Positions 1 through 8,810 of a DNA stretch of 64,000 nucleotides are shown here, one piece after another (the stretch's first letter is position 1; the number at the start of each line of letters is the position of its first letter). The notes under the pieces are model-generated. The model ran no database searches. It was given only the letters and a program-made list of their open reading frames with translations, and had not been told where the DNA came from. Both the position numbers and the translations under genes were made by a program. Location of the stretch: contig NZ_JAGKTL010000003.1 in NCBI RefSeq assembly GCF_017908595.1, positions 372,001-436,000 on the forward strand. The letters are read 5' to 3'. The stretch is from Rhodothermus bifroesti (lineage in GTDB: Bacteria; Bacteroidota; Rhodothermia; Rhodothermales; Rhodothermaceae).

Positions 1-561
1 AGCGCATACGTTTTCAAAACCGCCGCGTTGGAGCATGTCGTGAATAAACGTGTCGGCCCCGATGCTCATGTAAGGTTGTCGCCAGATGAGGTAAAGCGTT
101 CGCAGCGTGGGAAATGTGGGCAAGGTGGCAAAACGCTGCGCAATAGTGGCAGCAAGTGCTTCAGCAGCGTGCTTACGGTGGGTGAGCAGACCCACATGGT
201 GGATCATCATTAAAGCCTCCTCGAGCGTGCGCACGTGCGTCACAAAGACTGGCACATGGGGTTCTAGGGCTTCAACCATCTCGCGCGTGTTTTCTTCTAG
301 GTTAGCGAGCACTAGATCGGGCTTCAACTGGAGCAGCCGTTCCACATTGAGCTGTTTTGTGCCCCCGACGATGGTTTTACGGCGTTTCCAGTCAGGTGGG
401 CGCACGCAAAAGCGCGTTAAGCCTACCACCTGCTCGTCTAACCCCAGCACAGCCAGGAGTTCAGTCAGGCTAGGTACTAGGGAAACGATGCGCTGGGGTG
501 GATGTCTCAGCCTCAGAAGGTGGCCTCGGCTATCTGTTAGGTTAAGCGGAAAAGGGGGCAT
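1..561 (-). CDS. BtuF-like ABC substrate-binding protein (partial, C-terminus beyond window)
   Basis: This frame is open from an ATG at 561 down to base 1, giving 187 residues with no stop, so the gene continues off the left edge. The start of the protein shows the periplasmic binding fold used for cobalamin and siderophore-type ligands: an RIVSLVPSLTE stretch near residue 24, then VVGLTRFC, then LLQLKPDLVLA. This matches the BtuF/helical-backbone metal receptor family. No signal peptide is visible at the chosen start, so the protein may be cytoplasmic, as in several stand-alone members, or the true start may differ. It overlaps the 3' end of mpl by 20 nt and is probably translated from the same transcript. 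The ligand (cobalamin or an iron chelate) cannot be decided from this fragment. Confidence 0.85.
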   Translation of the reverse strand, partial: MPPFPLNLTDSRGHLLRLRHPPQRIVSLVPSLTELLAVLGLDEQVVGLTRFCVRPPDWKRRKTIVGGTKQLNVERLLQLKPDLVLANLEENTREMVEALEPHVPVFVTHVRTLEEALMMIHHVGLLTHRKHAAEALAATIAQRFATLPTFPTLRTLYLIWRQPYMSIGADTFIHDMLQRGGFENVCA

Positions 562-2059
562 TAGGGAAGGAGGCTGGTGTTGTTTGGGTACGGCTTTGCA
601 GGGCGTGCAACAACCGGGCTGGTAGGTTACCAAAAGCGCCGTTGCTCATAAGCAGGGCCACATCGCCTGCTTGTAGGCTTTCTAAAAGGCGTGGAAGCAG
701 GGCGTCGGCACCGTTGGCTACTTCAGCGGGAATACCACGGGCACGAATGCCAGCAGCCACATGCTCCGGGTCAAAGAAATCCTCTGGATGATCGTTATGC
801 CGAAAGGGCGGCATGCTAAGCCATACGGCATCAGCATCGTCGAAGGCTTCTATGTAGTCGGATTCGAAGCGACGACGCCGGCTTGAGTTGGAACGGGGTT
901 CAAAGACGGCTATGAGGCGGCGATTGGGCCACCGCTGGCGTGCTGCCCGCAAGGTTTCCCGCACAGCTGTTGGATGATGGGCAAAATCGTCGACCACCAG
1001 TATCCCGCCCGCCTCGCCCCGTACTTCTAGGCGGCGCTTCATCCCCGGAAAAGTAGCCAGCCCTTCATGAAGCTGCTCGGGTGAAAGGCCCTGCTGCAAA
1101 GCAAACGCGCAAACCGCCAGTGCATTGCGCAAGTTGTGCCGACCGCTTAGCGGAAGAAAGAAGCGACCGATTTTTTGACCGTCGGCAATGAGTTCAAAGT
1201 GCTGCCCCTCAAAGGTAGGATGCAGGCTGCCCACCGTAATGTCGCAAGGCGTGTGCAGTCCATAGGTGCGCACCTGGGCTGGGCACTGACGCGCCAACTG
1301 GCGCACCAGGGGATCATCGCCGTGTGCAATAAGCAGCCCTTGGGTAGGCAAAAGCGCAACCAGCTGCTCAAAAGCTTCTCGGTAATCTTCGAGGTCGTCG
1401 TAGAGGTCTGCATGGTCAAATTCGATCGCAGTGAGCAGTACACTCTGCGGACGGTAATGCAAGAACTTGGGGCGCTTGTCAAAATAAGCGCTGTCGTACT
1501 CATCGCCTTCGATGACAAACCAAGGACCGGAGCCTATGCGGCCGCTCGTTTCAGCACCAATCATGACGCCCCCAATAAAAAAGCCTGGATCCCATCCTGC
1601 ACAGTGAAGCACATGAGCCAGTAGGCCACTGGTGGTGGTTTTGCCGTGCGTGCCAGCGACAACGACAGGGCGCCGATGGCGCAGAAAAAAATGAGCTAGC
1701 GCTTCCGGTAGCGAAAGTTGCGGTAGGCGACGCTCGCGGGCGGCAGCGGCTTCGGGATGGGTAGGCGTGCATGCGTTGCCCACCACAACCAGATCGGGTG
1801 GGGGTTCTAGATGCGCTGGATCGTAGTCCTCATAAAAGGAAATGCCGCGCTGGCGGAGGTACGTACTCATAGGCGGGTAAGCCGCCGCGTCGCTTCCGCG
1901 TACCTTGTAGCCCGCTTCATGCAGCAAAACCGCCAGCGTGCCCATGCCGCTGCCGCAAATGCCAATCAGGTATACCTCGCGCACTGCTTCAGGAGGGGGC
2001 GCAGGTGGACGTTCAAAAAGGCGCAGATGCGCGTCGGGATATTCTTCCAAGCGTTTCAT
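542..2059 (-). CDS. mpl: Mpl: UDP-MurNAc:L-Ala-gamma-D-Glu-meso-DAP ligase
   Basis: A 505-residue Mur-ligase family enzyme that joins recycled L-Ala-gamma-D-Glu-meso-DAP tripeptide to UDP-MurNAc in the cytoplasm, the key step of peptidoglycan recycling. An N-terminal Rossmann segment (IGICGSGMGTLA, about residues 32-43) is followed by the ATP-binding loop GTHGKTTT at 136-143 and the central-domain motif EGDEYDSAYFD, both typical of Mpl/MurC. The N-terminal start and EGDEYDSA context favour Mpl over MurC. It lies 9 nt downstream of the CNNM-type gene on the same strand and overlaps the next gene, so it sits mid-operon. Its presence agrees with meso-DAP peptidoglycan, as does dapF at 57-58 kb. 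Confidence 0.93.
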   Translation of the reverse strand: MKRLEEYPDAHLRLFERPPAPPPEAVREVYLIGICGSGMGTLAVLLHEAGYKVRGSDAAAYPPMSTYLRQRGISFYEDYDPAHLEPPPDLVVVGNACTPTHPEAAAARERRLPQLSLPEALAHFFLRHRRPVVVAGTHGKTTTSGLLAHVLHCAGWDPGFFIGGVMIGAETSGRIGSGPWFVIEGDEYDSAYFDKRPKFLHYRPQSVLLTAIEFDHADLYDDLEDYREAFEQLVALLPTQGLLIAHGDDPLVRQLARQCPAQVRTYGLHTPCDITVGSLHPTFEGQHFELIADGQKIGRFFLPLSGRHNLRNALAVCAFALQQGLSPEQLHEGLATFPGMKRRLEVRGEAGGILVVDDFAHHPTAVRETLRAARQRWPNRRLIAVFEPRSNSSRRRRFESDYIEAFDDADAVWLSMPPFRHNDHPEDFFDPEHVAAGIRARGIPAEVANGADALLPRLLESLQAGDVALLMSNGAFGNLPARLLHALQSRTQTTPASFPNAPFSA

Positions 2060-2068
2060 ACGCTGCCC

Positions 2069-3187
2069 TTAGGAAGGTGATTTACCGGTTAGGCCTAGAC
2101 GGATGACTGCAGCCCGCTCGGCGCTAGCAGTTTCAGAAGGTTGACTGACTTCTGGAAGCAATCCTAAGCGCTCTGCACGGCGGCGCCACTGCTCACGGGC
2201 TAGTTCTTGCATGTCGCGCGTGGCATCGGCCTCGTCGACAATTTCCAGTCCAAGCAGGGTTTCAACAATGTCTTCTAAAGTAACGATGCCGGCGGTGCCG
2301 CCGTACTCGTCGATCACTAAGGCAATGTGCTCTAGCCGATTGAGCATGCGTTCGAATAGTTCAAGCAGCGGAAGGGTTTCTGGAACGACCAGGATTTCCC
2401 GGCGAAGCCGGTGCAAAGGCACTTCGCCATCATCCCGCGCGGCGCGCAACAGCACCTCATCTTTGAGCACATAGCCGGTAATCTGATCTCGCGATTCTCG
2501 GTAAATTGGAATGCGAGAAAAGCGTAACTCAGGATAGCGACGGAGCACCTCGGCAAGGGTCAGGTTTTCAGGCAAAGCAAAAATCACCGTACGTGGCGTC
2601 ATGACGTCTTTAGCCCGCAAGGCGCGAAACCGGAGCAGGTTTTTAAGAATGCGCAGTTCTTCTTGCTCAAAGACGCCCTGTTGCCGCCCTAACTCGGCCA
2701 AAGCAGCAAGTTCTTCTCGGCTTACAGACGGACCTGTAGGTTTACGTGAAAGCAGCCGTGTAATCCCTTGGGACAATAAGACGAAAGGATAAAATGGCCA
2801 GATGAGTACGATCAGTAAGCGGGCCGTTATAGGGGTCAGTACATGCCAGTAGAGCGCCCCCAGTGTTTTGGGAATAATCTCTGAGAGGATTAGAATCGCC
2901 AGGGTGAGGCCTGCGGAAATTAAACCCGTGTACGCATCGCCAAATACCAATACTGCCTGCGCTCCTACACCCGTAGCTCCAGCAGTGTGGGCAGCGGTGT
3001 TTAGGGTTAGAATGGCAGCTAGCGGTCGATCAATATCCTGCTTAAGTCGCCGTAACAACCTTCCTGTGGTTGTGTGCTGGTGTGCTTCAATGTAAGAAGG
3101 AGTAACGCTAAGCAGGACGGCCTCCAGGAGCGAGCACACAAAGGAAACGATTAATGCTAGCGCCAGATAAAAAATCAGTAATTCCAT
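2069..3187 (-). CDS. CNNM/CorC-type transporter (DUF21 plus CBS pair)
   Basis: A 372-residue membrane protein. The DUF21/CNNM transmembrane domain covers about residues 1-145 with three to four hydrophobic helices and the family motif EIIPKTLG at about 103-110. A linker follows, then a CBS-domain pair at roughly 195-315 (VMTPRT, SRIPIYRE, DEYGGTAGIVTLEDIVE). Family members export or regulate Mg2+ (MpfA, CorC, CNNM), often called hemolysin-related. The CorC/HlyC domain usually found at the C-terminus is missing; only about 55 polar residues follow the CBS pair. It is the first gene of the minus-strand group leading into mpl. Mg2+ as substrate is an inference from the family. Confidence 0.88.
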   Translation of the reverse strand: MELLIFYLALALIVSFVCSLLEAVLLSVTPSYIEAHQHTTTGRLLRRLKQDIDRPLAAILTLNTAAHTAGATGVGAQAVLVFGDAYTGLISAGLTLAILILSEIIPKTLGALYWHVLTPITARLLIVLIWPFYPFVLLSQGITRLLSRKPTGPSVSREELAALAELGRQQGVFEQEELRILKNLLRFRALRAKDVMTPRTVIFALPENLTLAEVLRRYPELRFSRIPIYRESRDQITGYVLKDEVLLRAARDDGEVPLHRLRREILVVPETLPLLELFERMLNRLEHIALVIDEYGGTAGIVTLEDIVETLLGLEIVDEADATRDMQELAREQWRRRAERLGLLPEVSQPSETASAERAAVIRLGLTGKSPS

Positions 3188-3276
3188 CGAAGCGTTCTTC
3201 CGGATGCATTCCGGATTCGGTTGATTCGCATAGCCCGAGCAAAAAAGAATGCTACTTTTGGCAAAAGGGTTTCCCT

Positions 3277-3319
3277 ATAAAAAACCCTGCAAGGGCCTGC
3301 GCAGGCCCTTGCAGGGTTT
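3277..3319 (-). terminator. Strong intrinsic terminator after the T9SS cargo gene
   Basis: Bases 3282-3300 and 3301-3319 form a perfect 19-bp inverted repeat (arm AAACCCTGCAAGGGCCTGC) without a spacer, so a few central pairs open as the loop. On the minus strand it is followed by a run of T residues at 3284-3279. It lies 15 nt past the stop of the secreted protein gene that ends at 3334. Confidence 0.9.
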
Positions 3320-3333
3320 AGGCTGCAAACCGA

Positions 3334-5469
3334 TTACTGCCCGCTTACCACGACAGATCGGTGATAGACCTGTCCGGATTGCTGCAGTTGCAGCAGGTAA
3401 ATTCCGGCTGGCAGCGCCTCTGGCTGCCAGCGGAGTTGATGGGTACCTGCGGGTAGAAAACCTTCAAAGATGCGTCCGACCTCTTGGCCGAGCACGTTGT
3501 AGACCCGTAGGGTTAAGGGCCCGGACTGCATTAGCACCACCTCGATGGTGGCCTCGCGACCAACGGGATGTGGATAAACCGCGCGTAATCCTCCCGTAAA
3601 GGAAGCTGGGGCAGCTTCACGGGTTGTGAGCACTTGCTCGGTCACAAAGGCCCCAGTTCCCATGTGTACAAAATAGCGGGCCTCCCTCCAGGGATCCCCC
3701 CCAGTGAGAAAAATCCCATAAAGCGGTGTGTTAGCATCTACCTCTAGGCCGTAATCCGGACCCAGAAAGCCTCCAACTAGCCGTCCCCATCCAGAAGAGA
3801 GGGCGGCCAAAAATTCGGTGGCGTTGTGCGCCAGTGCCGTGTCGGCAGCTTGGTCAGAGTCAACCATGTCCGGGTAGGGCAGTTTGGGTAGGCTGCGCCA
3901 ATCTGCCTCCAGCGTGTCAATATGTACAACCAGATTGTTTGCCAGACGTATCTGTAACGCCTGCCCTCCTGCGACCAGATCAACGCTCCACTCCGAAGCC
4001 TTGCCGCTGAACGGATCAAACGGACTGACTTCGAAACCTATAATGCCATCCCCTTCCTGCCTTGAAGGTGCTTTCTCCAAAGCCGCATTTAGAGCTGCCT
4101 TGGCCCGAATCGGCTCATAAGCTACCTGCTCATTCCCTTGCAGGTTGTAAGCAGCGCTGTATTCCAGCTCGCCCTGTAAGGGCGCTGCTAAAGGACGCCA
4201 TTCTTGCACCAACCAAATGGGCAGCTCTGGATCTAAAGGATAGAGGCTGGGCTGAAGAAAACCTTGACTTGTGAACCAATGATACAATTGTCCAGCCATG
4301 AGCTGAAAGCCGCTGTGTTGCGTACTTGGAAAACGATTCATAAAAGCAGCTACGATCGCGTCAGAATCCTGCATGTCGTTTAAAGGAAGCGGCTGCATTT
4401 GGCGATATGGCCTGGACATTATGGGCTTTAACGCTCCAGGTGCACCTCCCCTAACCTCTAGCGTATAGGCTGTATCTTGTGAAGGAGCGTACGCAGTGAA
4501 GTTCCATACAAAGGAACGGCCGGTGGTGTCCACAAAACCCTGAAGAAAAACAATCTGGGCATCGCTGGCCTCAGCTTGAAAAGCACTTTGGGCTAGGGTA
4601 GCAGCTTCAAGTGCTGTAGTGGTGATCAGACGGATAACTGGAACGTTCAACCCTGAAAGATCTGGAGGAATTTGCAACGCGTCGGGTGTGTCATCCTGGT
4701 TGGCATCATAGATGCCATAGCCTGCAGGTTCTCCTAGATTGCCAGGTTCAAAAAATAAGGCTAAAAGATAATACGTGCCTGGACGTACGTAGTCGAGTGT
4801 AAAAGCACCATCGGCAGCAGAGACTGCAATCCGGGCGACCGTGGTAATTTCTAGACTAGGGCTTGTGGTGAGCAGTACCAACCAGTTACCCAAGTGACCT
4901 GACTGAACAGTGGGAGGCTGTGAGATCAAAAGGCGGGAAGGCGGGGTTTGCCCTGAGGATGAGGCCGCCGAAATGCTGAGGGTAAGACGAGGCATCTGCC
5001 AGGAAGCCACAGAAGATGTAGCCAGCCGAGGATAGATCTCACCGGGTCCCCCAGAAGAAAATTCTACAAGATGACCGCTAACGGTGTGTTCTCCAGCAGT
5101 GGAGGCCGTGGTGTAGTAAAAGGTATACCTTTGTGCCAAGCGGTTTCCAGAGATGCTTTTGGCATAAAAAACAACCCAGAGATAATCCCGGTCGGCCTGA
5201 TGGGTTAGGTTAAAGGTAATCGTACGCCCATCTGGGCTCAAGGAAACCCTGGAAGGGTCACTCAGCTGCTGTTGCAAAAGCGTATCTAAAGGAAAAATGA
5301 GCAAACTGTCTGCTGGATTAATGGCCTGGTTGAATGTAATGGAGACCGGTGTGGTGAGGGCTACGTTTGCCGAACCATGGGCAGGCGAGACCGCTACCAC
5401 TCGCAGGTCTTGAGCCTGAACCAGGGGGATAGTGCAGAAAAGGCTCAAAATGAGTAATGCATGTTTCAT
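3334..5469 (-). CDS. Secreted Ig-like protein with T9SS type A sorting domain
   Basis: A 711-residue exported protein of unknown function. It starts with a clear signal peptide (hydrophobic residues 4-14, VQAQ cleavage region near 17-20). An SbsA-like Ig domain follows at about 22-125 (VVAVSPAHGSANVALTTPV, VSITFNQAINPADS). The middle part contains a carboxypeptidase-regulatory-like segment (FTLDYVRPGTYYLLALF) of the kind common in Bacteroidota envelope proteins. The last 85 or so residues form a Por-type C-terminal sorting domain (RVYNVLGQEV, GTHQLRWQ, LPAGIYLLQLQ), which routes proteins through the type IX secretion system to the surface. The gene is monocistronic by context: a strong terminator follows and the upstream gene is divergent. 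Confidence 0.88.
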   Translation of the reverse strand: MKHALLILSLFCTIPLVQAQDLRVVAVSPAHGSANVALTTPVSITFNQAINPADSLLIFPLDTLLQQQLSDPSRVSLSPDGRTITFNLTHQADRDYLWVVFYAKSISGNRLAQRYTFYYTTASTAGEHTVSGHLVEFSSGGPGEIYPRLATSSVASWQMPRLTLSISAASSSGQTPPSRLLISQPPTVQSGHLGNWLVLLTTSPSLEITTVARIAVSAADGAFTLDYVRPGTYYLLALFFEPGNLGEPAGYGIYDANQDDTPDALQIPPDLSGLNVPVIRLITTTALEAATLAQSAFQAEASDAQIVFLQGFVDTTGRSFVWNFTAYAPSQDTAYTLEVRGGAPGALKPIMSRPYRQMQPLPLNDMQDSDAIVAAFMNRFPSTQHSGFQLMAGQLYHWFTSQGFLQPSLYPLDPELPIWLVQEWRPLAAPLQGELEYSAAYNLQGNEQVAYEPIRAKAALNAALEKAPSRQEGDGIIGFEVSPFDPFSGKASEWSVDLVAGGQALQIRLANNLVVHIDTLEADWRSLPKLPYPDMVDSDQAADTALAHNATEFLAALSSGWGRLVGGFLGPDYGLEVDANTPLYGIFLTGGDPWREARYFVHMGTGAFVTEQVLTTREAAPASFTGGLRAVYPHPVGREATIEVVLMQSGPLTLRVYNVLGQEVGRIFEGFLPAGTHQLRWQPEALPAGIYLLQLQQSGQVYHRSVVVSGQ

Positions 5470-5604
5470 AGCTACGCTGGGGGCTTAAGGTTAGTAGGGA
5501 TCGTGAGAAGGGGGGGTAGTGATCCGTCCCGTTGTAGAAGCGACACAGGTAAATAACAATTTACTATATGATCTTGCATTGTTCAATAGTTCTTATGTTG
5601 TAAC

Positions 5605-6183
5605 ATGTATATGCGTTTATCTGTGACCAAAGTGCTAGAAGCCTACCGCAGGGGATACTTTCCGATGGCTGATCCCCAAACCGGTCGGATTTGGTGGTTT
5701 TCTCCGGATCCTCGGGCTGTGTTGCCGTTAGCAGAATTTCATGTGCCGCGGAGCGTGGCGCGTCTAGTGCGGCGTAGCGTTTTTGAAGTCTACCATGACC
5801 GTGCCTTTGATGCGGTGGTTGCGGCTTGCGCTGACCGGTCCGAGAGTTGGCTTTCTAAGGAGCTCCAGGCAGTCTATCGGGAGTTATACCGTGTGGGCCA
5901 CGCCCATAGTGTTGAATGCTGGCAAGAAGGGCAGTTGGTTGGGGGTCTGTTTGGGATTGCCATAGGTGGGGCTTTTTTTGGCGAGTCGATGTTTCACCGG
6001 GTTACAGGAGCCTCTAAAGTGGCGCTCGTGCATTTGGTGACGCATCTGCGCTGGCGTGGGTTTCGGTTACTGGACATACAGTTTCTTACACCGCACTTTT
6101 TGCAGTTTGGGGCCGAGGAGATTTCACGACACCTTTTTGAAAAGCAACTTGCAGAGGCGTTGGCCTTGCCGGTGCATTGGTAA
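5605..6183 (+). CDS. aat: Leucyl/phenylalanyl-tRNA--protein transferase
   Basis: A 192-residue cytoplasmic enzyme that adds Leu or Phe from aminoacyl-tRNA to proteins with N-terminal Arg or Lys, marking them for ClpAP-type degradation (the N-end rule). Diagnostic stretches are RRGYFPMAD, WWFSPDPRAVLPL, HAHSVECW, LVGGLFGIAIGGAFFGESMF, ASKVALVHL and DIQFLTPHFLQFGA. It is slightly shorter than E. coli Aat but otherwise complete. An ATG six bases downstream (5611) is an equally possible start; no clear Shine-Dalgarno distinguishes them. It is followed 29 nt later by the DUF1460 gene on the same strand. Confidence 0.95.
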   Translation: MYMRLSVTKVLEAYRRGYFPMADPQTGRIWWFSPDPRAVLPLAEFHVPRSVARLVRRSVFEVYHDRAFDAVVAACADRSESWLSKELQAVYRELYRVGHAHSVECWQEGQLVGGLFGIAIGGAFFGESMFHRVTGASKVALVHLVTHLRWRGFRLLDIQFLTPHFLQFGAEEISRHLFEKQLAEALALPVHW

Positions 6184-6212
6184 GGCTGATGTTTGTAACT
6201 TAAGGATCAAAG

Positions 6213-7055
6213 GTGAAAGCGGTAATGATTTGGCTGCTATTCATTGGGGGGCTAACCTTTGCGGGGCCAGATTCGGCCTTGCAGGCCCGTTTTTCAGCCT
6301 TGATGGCTCAGGCGCAGGCGCAGCGCTTAGAAGTTCGGCCATTTGGGGAGATCTTGCAAGCCGTGGGGCTTTGGTTTCAGGGCGCTCCTTATGTTGCTGG
6401 CTTACTAGACGAAGCCCCAGTGGAGACGCTGCTGACGCCACTGGACCGTTTCGACTGCGTGCTGTTTGTAGAAAGCGTGTTGGCTTTGGCACAAACGATA
6501 GCTTTAGGAGATACCCGTATGGAGACGTTTCAGCGGCGTGTGGAAGCTTTGCGCTATCGGGATGGTCGGCTGGGGGGATATTGCACCCGACTGCACTACT
6601 TTACCGATTGGATCGACGACAATGCCCGGCGCGGCATGGTGCGCGATATCACGCAAGTATTGGGCGGAAAGCTTGTGCAGCGCCCTATTGCTTTTATGAG
6701 CACGCATCGCATGCGCTATCCTAAACTGCAGTCCGATAGCACCTGGCAGTGTCTGCGCGCTGTCGAAACAGCACTCAGCCAACGGAAGCGCTATGTGCTT
6801 TCCAAAAGTCAAGTGCGTCAGATAAGCGCTCAGCTACAGGCTGGGGATATTGTGGCCTTGGTTGCCCGTGAGCCGACGCTTGACGTAGTGCATGTGGGGT
6901 TGGTGTACGTCGGACCCAACGGCCGGCGAGGTCTGTTACATGCTTCACCACAGGGGGGAGTGAAGGTTTCTCCGGATCTTCAAACGTATCTTCAGAACAA
7001 CCGTAGCTCAGTAGGCATTGTGGTGGCGCGGCCGATTGACCCGCGTCATCCTTAG
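6213..7055 (+). CDS. DUF1460 NlpC/P60-like amidase-type protein
   Basis: A 280-residue protein with a short hydrophobic N-terminus that ends in FAGPDS and reads as a signal peptide. It starts at GTG 6213, preceded by AAGGATCAAAG. The DUF1460 family, common in Bacteroidota, has a cysteine-protease-like fold thought to cut peptidoglycan amide bonds. The probable catalytic Cys82 sits in the family motif FDCVLFVESVLAL, and a His lies in VVHVGLVYVG near residue 225. It also contains the conserved segment THRMRYPKL. A periplasmic role in cell-wall turnover is inferred from the family. It sits between aat and pfkA with short gaps. Confidence 0.82.
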   Translation: MKAVMIWLLFIGGLTFAGPDSALQARFSALMAQAQAQRLEVRPFGEILQAVGLWFQGAPYVAGLLDEAPVETLLTPLDRFDCVLFVESVLALAQTIALGDTRMETFQRRVEALRYRDGRLGGYCTRLHYFTDWIDDNARRGMVRDITQVLGGKLVQRPIAFMSTHRMRYPKLQSDSTWQCLRAVETALSQRKRYVLSKSQVRQISAQLQAGDIVALVAREPTLDVVHVGLVYVGPNGRRGLLHASPQGGVKVSPDLQTYLQNNRSSVGIVVARPIDPRHP

Positions 7056-7092
7056 CCCGGATGCTCGGCAAACCTTAAGCTGACAGCTCCCT

Positions 7093-8076
7093 ATGGAAGA
7101 AATCCGACGAATTGGCGTTTTCACCAGTGGAGGCGATGCCCCAGGCATGAATGCCTGCATTCGCGCAGTAGTGCGCACCGCGATTGCGCACGACCTGGAA
7201 GTTATTGGTATTCGGCGTGGTTATGCGGGGATGATCGAAGGGGATTTTGTGGAAATGGACGGCCGCTCGGTGTCAAACATTTTGCAGCTGGGGGGTACAA
7301 TTCTCAAAAGCGCCCGCTCCCGCCGTTTTATGACCCCCGAAGGACGTGCGCAAGCTGCTGAACAGCTTCGCCGAGCTGGCATTGATGCATTGGTAGCTAT
7401 TGGGGGAGACGGGACGTTCCGCGGGGCAGCGATTTTTTATGAAGAACACCACATTCCTGTAGTAGGCTGCCCAGGAACGATCGACAATGACCTTTTTGGC
7501 ACCGACGAGACAATCGGTTTCGACACGGCCATGAACACGGCCATTCAGAATATTGACCGCATACGGGACACGGCCGATGCGCATGACCGGCTATTTCTGG
7601 TGGAGGTGATGGGGCGGGATGCCGGGTTTATTGCGCTCAACTCCGGGATCGGAAGCGGGGCTGAAATGGTGCTGGTGCCGGAAACGTTTACCGAGATTGA
7701 AGAGATCAAAGAGCGCATTTTGTCGCTCATGTCTGCCCAGTCACGCTCTTCGATTGTGGTTGTGGCTGAGGGGGGTGAGCATGGGGGGGCAACGCAGATT
7801 GCGCAAGCGTTACGCGAAGATCCGGCATTTGCCAACATTGACCTGCGGGTGTGCATCCTGGGGCATACGCAGCGGGGCGGCTCGCCTACGGCGCGCGATC
7901 GCGTGCTGGCCAGTCGGTTGGGTGCAGCAGCGGTTGAAGCGTTGCTAGAAGGACACGTGAACGTTATGGTGGGCATTATCAATGGTGAGATCAAGCTGAC
8001 CCCGCTAAAGCACGTCTACAGTCGTAAGAAAACCATTGACTACGAGTTGCTGAAGCTCACGCAGCTACTGGGCTAA
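7093..8076 (+). CDS. pfkA: ATP-dependent 6-phosphofructokinase
   Basis: A 327-residue PfkA that phosphorylates fructose 6-phosphate in glycolysis. Near the N-terminus it has FTSGGDAPGMNACIRAVVR, then AIGGDGTFRGA and the catalytic PGTIDND loop. The forms GGDGT and PGTIDND, rather than GGDDS and PKTIDND, are those of ATP-using rather than pyrophosphate-using enzymes. The length matches the bacterial family (about 320). The stop codon overlaps the ATG of ubiE by one base (TAATG at 8074-8078), which implies coupled translation. Confidence 0.95.
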   Translation: MEEIRRIGVFTSGGDAPGMNACIRAVVRTAIAHDLEVIGIRRGYAGMIEGDFVEMDGRSVSNILQLGGTILKSARSRRFMTPEGRAQAAEQLRRAGIDALVAIGGDGTFRGAAIFYEEHHIPVVGCPGTIDNDLFGTDETIGFDTAMNTAIQNIDRIRDTADAHDRLFLVEVMGRDAGFIALNSGIGSGAEMVLVPETFTEIEEIKERILSLMSAQSRSSIVVVAEGGEHGGATQIAQALREDPAFANIDLRVCILGHTQRGGSPTARDRVLASRLGAAAVEALLEGHVNVMVGIINGEIKLTPLKHVYSRKKTIDYELLKLTQLLG

Positions 8077-8810
8077 TGCCGCAACGCAAGCACTATCCCC
8101 CTGTTGGCGAAGCACAAGGTAAAAAGCGGCAGGTGGCGGAAATGTTCAATGCCATCGCGCCGCGCTACGACCTGCTCAATCGCATCTTGAGCGGGGGTAT
8201 CGATCGGCGCTGGCGACGCCGAGCAGTAGGGCTGCTTATGCCCGAAGCTCCTCGCCGCGTGCTCGATGTAGCCACAGGTACGGCTGACCTGGCCATCGAG
8301 GCAGCGCGGCGCTTACCTGTGGAAAAGGTGATTGGGGTGGACATTTCTGAAGCTATGCTGCGTATTGGCCAAGAAAAAGTGGCGCGTTTGGGGCTTAGCG
8401 ATCGGGTGTTGCTGCGCGTAGGAGATGCGGAAAAACTACCGTTTTCAGATCGACAATTCGATGCGGCACTGGTAGCCTTTGGCGTGCGCAATTTTGAAAA
8501 CCTCCAACGCGGGTTGGCGGAGATTTATCGCGTGCTTCGACCGGGGGGCGTGCTTGTCGTGTTGGAGTTTAGCCACCCACGTGCTCCAGTTATCCGTACG
8601 CTTTATCGATGGTATGCCCATCACGTGCTGCCGCGCATTGGGACCTGGCTTTCTCGGGACGAGGGCGCTTACCGCTACTTGCCCGATTCGGTTGAGGTCT
8701 TCCCCGATGGCCCCGACTTTCTGGTACGTATGGAGCAGGCTGGTTTTCGAGATCTGTTGTGGCAGCCGTTGACCTTTGGCATTGCTTCGCTATATCGCGG
8801 ACGTCGTTAA
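8076..8810 (+). CDS. ubiE: Demethylmenaquinone methyltransferase (UbiE/MenG)
   Basis: A 244-residue class I SAM-dependent methyltransferase that performs the C-methylation completing menaquinone, the quinone expected in this lineage. Typical UbiE motifs are VAEMFNAIAPRYDLLNRILSGGID, the SAM-binding VLDVATGTADLAIEAA, VGDAEKLPFSD, VAFGVRNFEN and RVLRPGGVLVVLEFSHP. It is translationally coupled to pfkA. Its TAA stop lies inside TTAA at 8807-8810, which is also the stop of the convergent RsbW-like gene, so the two genes overlap by exactly four bases. Confidence 0.95.
   Translation: MPQRKHYPPVGEAQGKKRQVAEMFNAIAPRYDLLNRILSGGIDRRWRRRAVGLLMPEAPRRVLDVATGTADLAIEAARRLPVEKVIGVDISEAMLRIGQEKVARLGLSDRVLLRVGDAEKLPFSDRQFDAALVAFGVRNFENLQRGLAEIYRVLRPGGVLVVLEFSHPRAPVIRTLYRWYAHHVLPRIGTWLSRDEGAYRYLPDSVEVFPDGPDFLVRMEQAGFRDLLWQPLTFGIASLYRGRR

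Noticed and set aside
107-625. A 172-codon plus-strand open frame at the left edge
   Set aside because: It is antisense to the BtuF-like frame and mpl end, has a Ser/Arg-rich low-complexity product and no family match.
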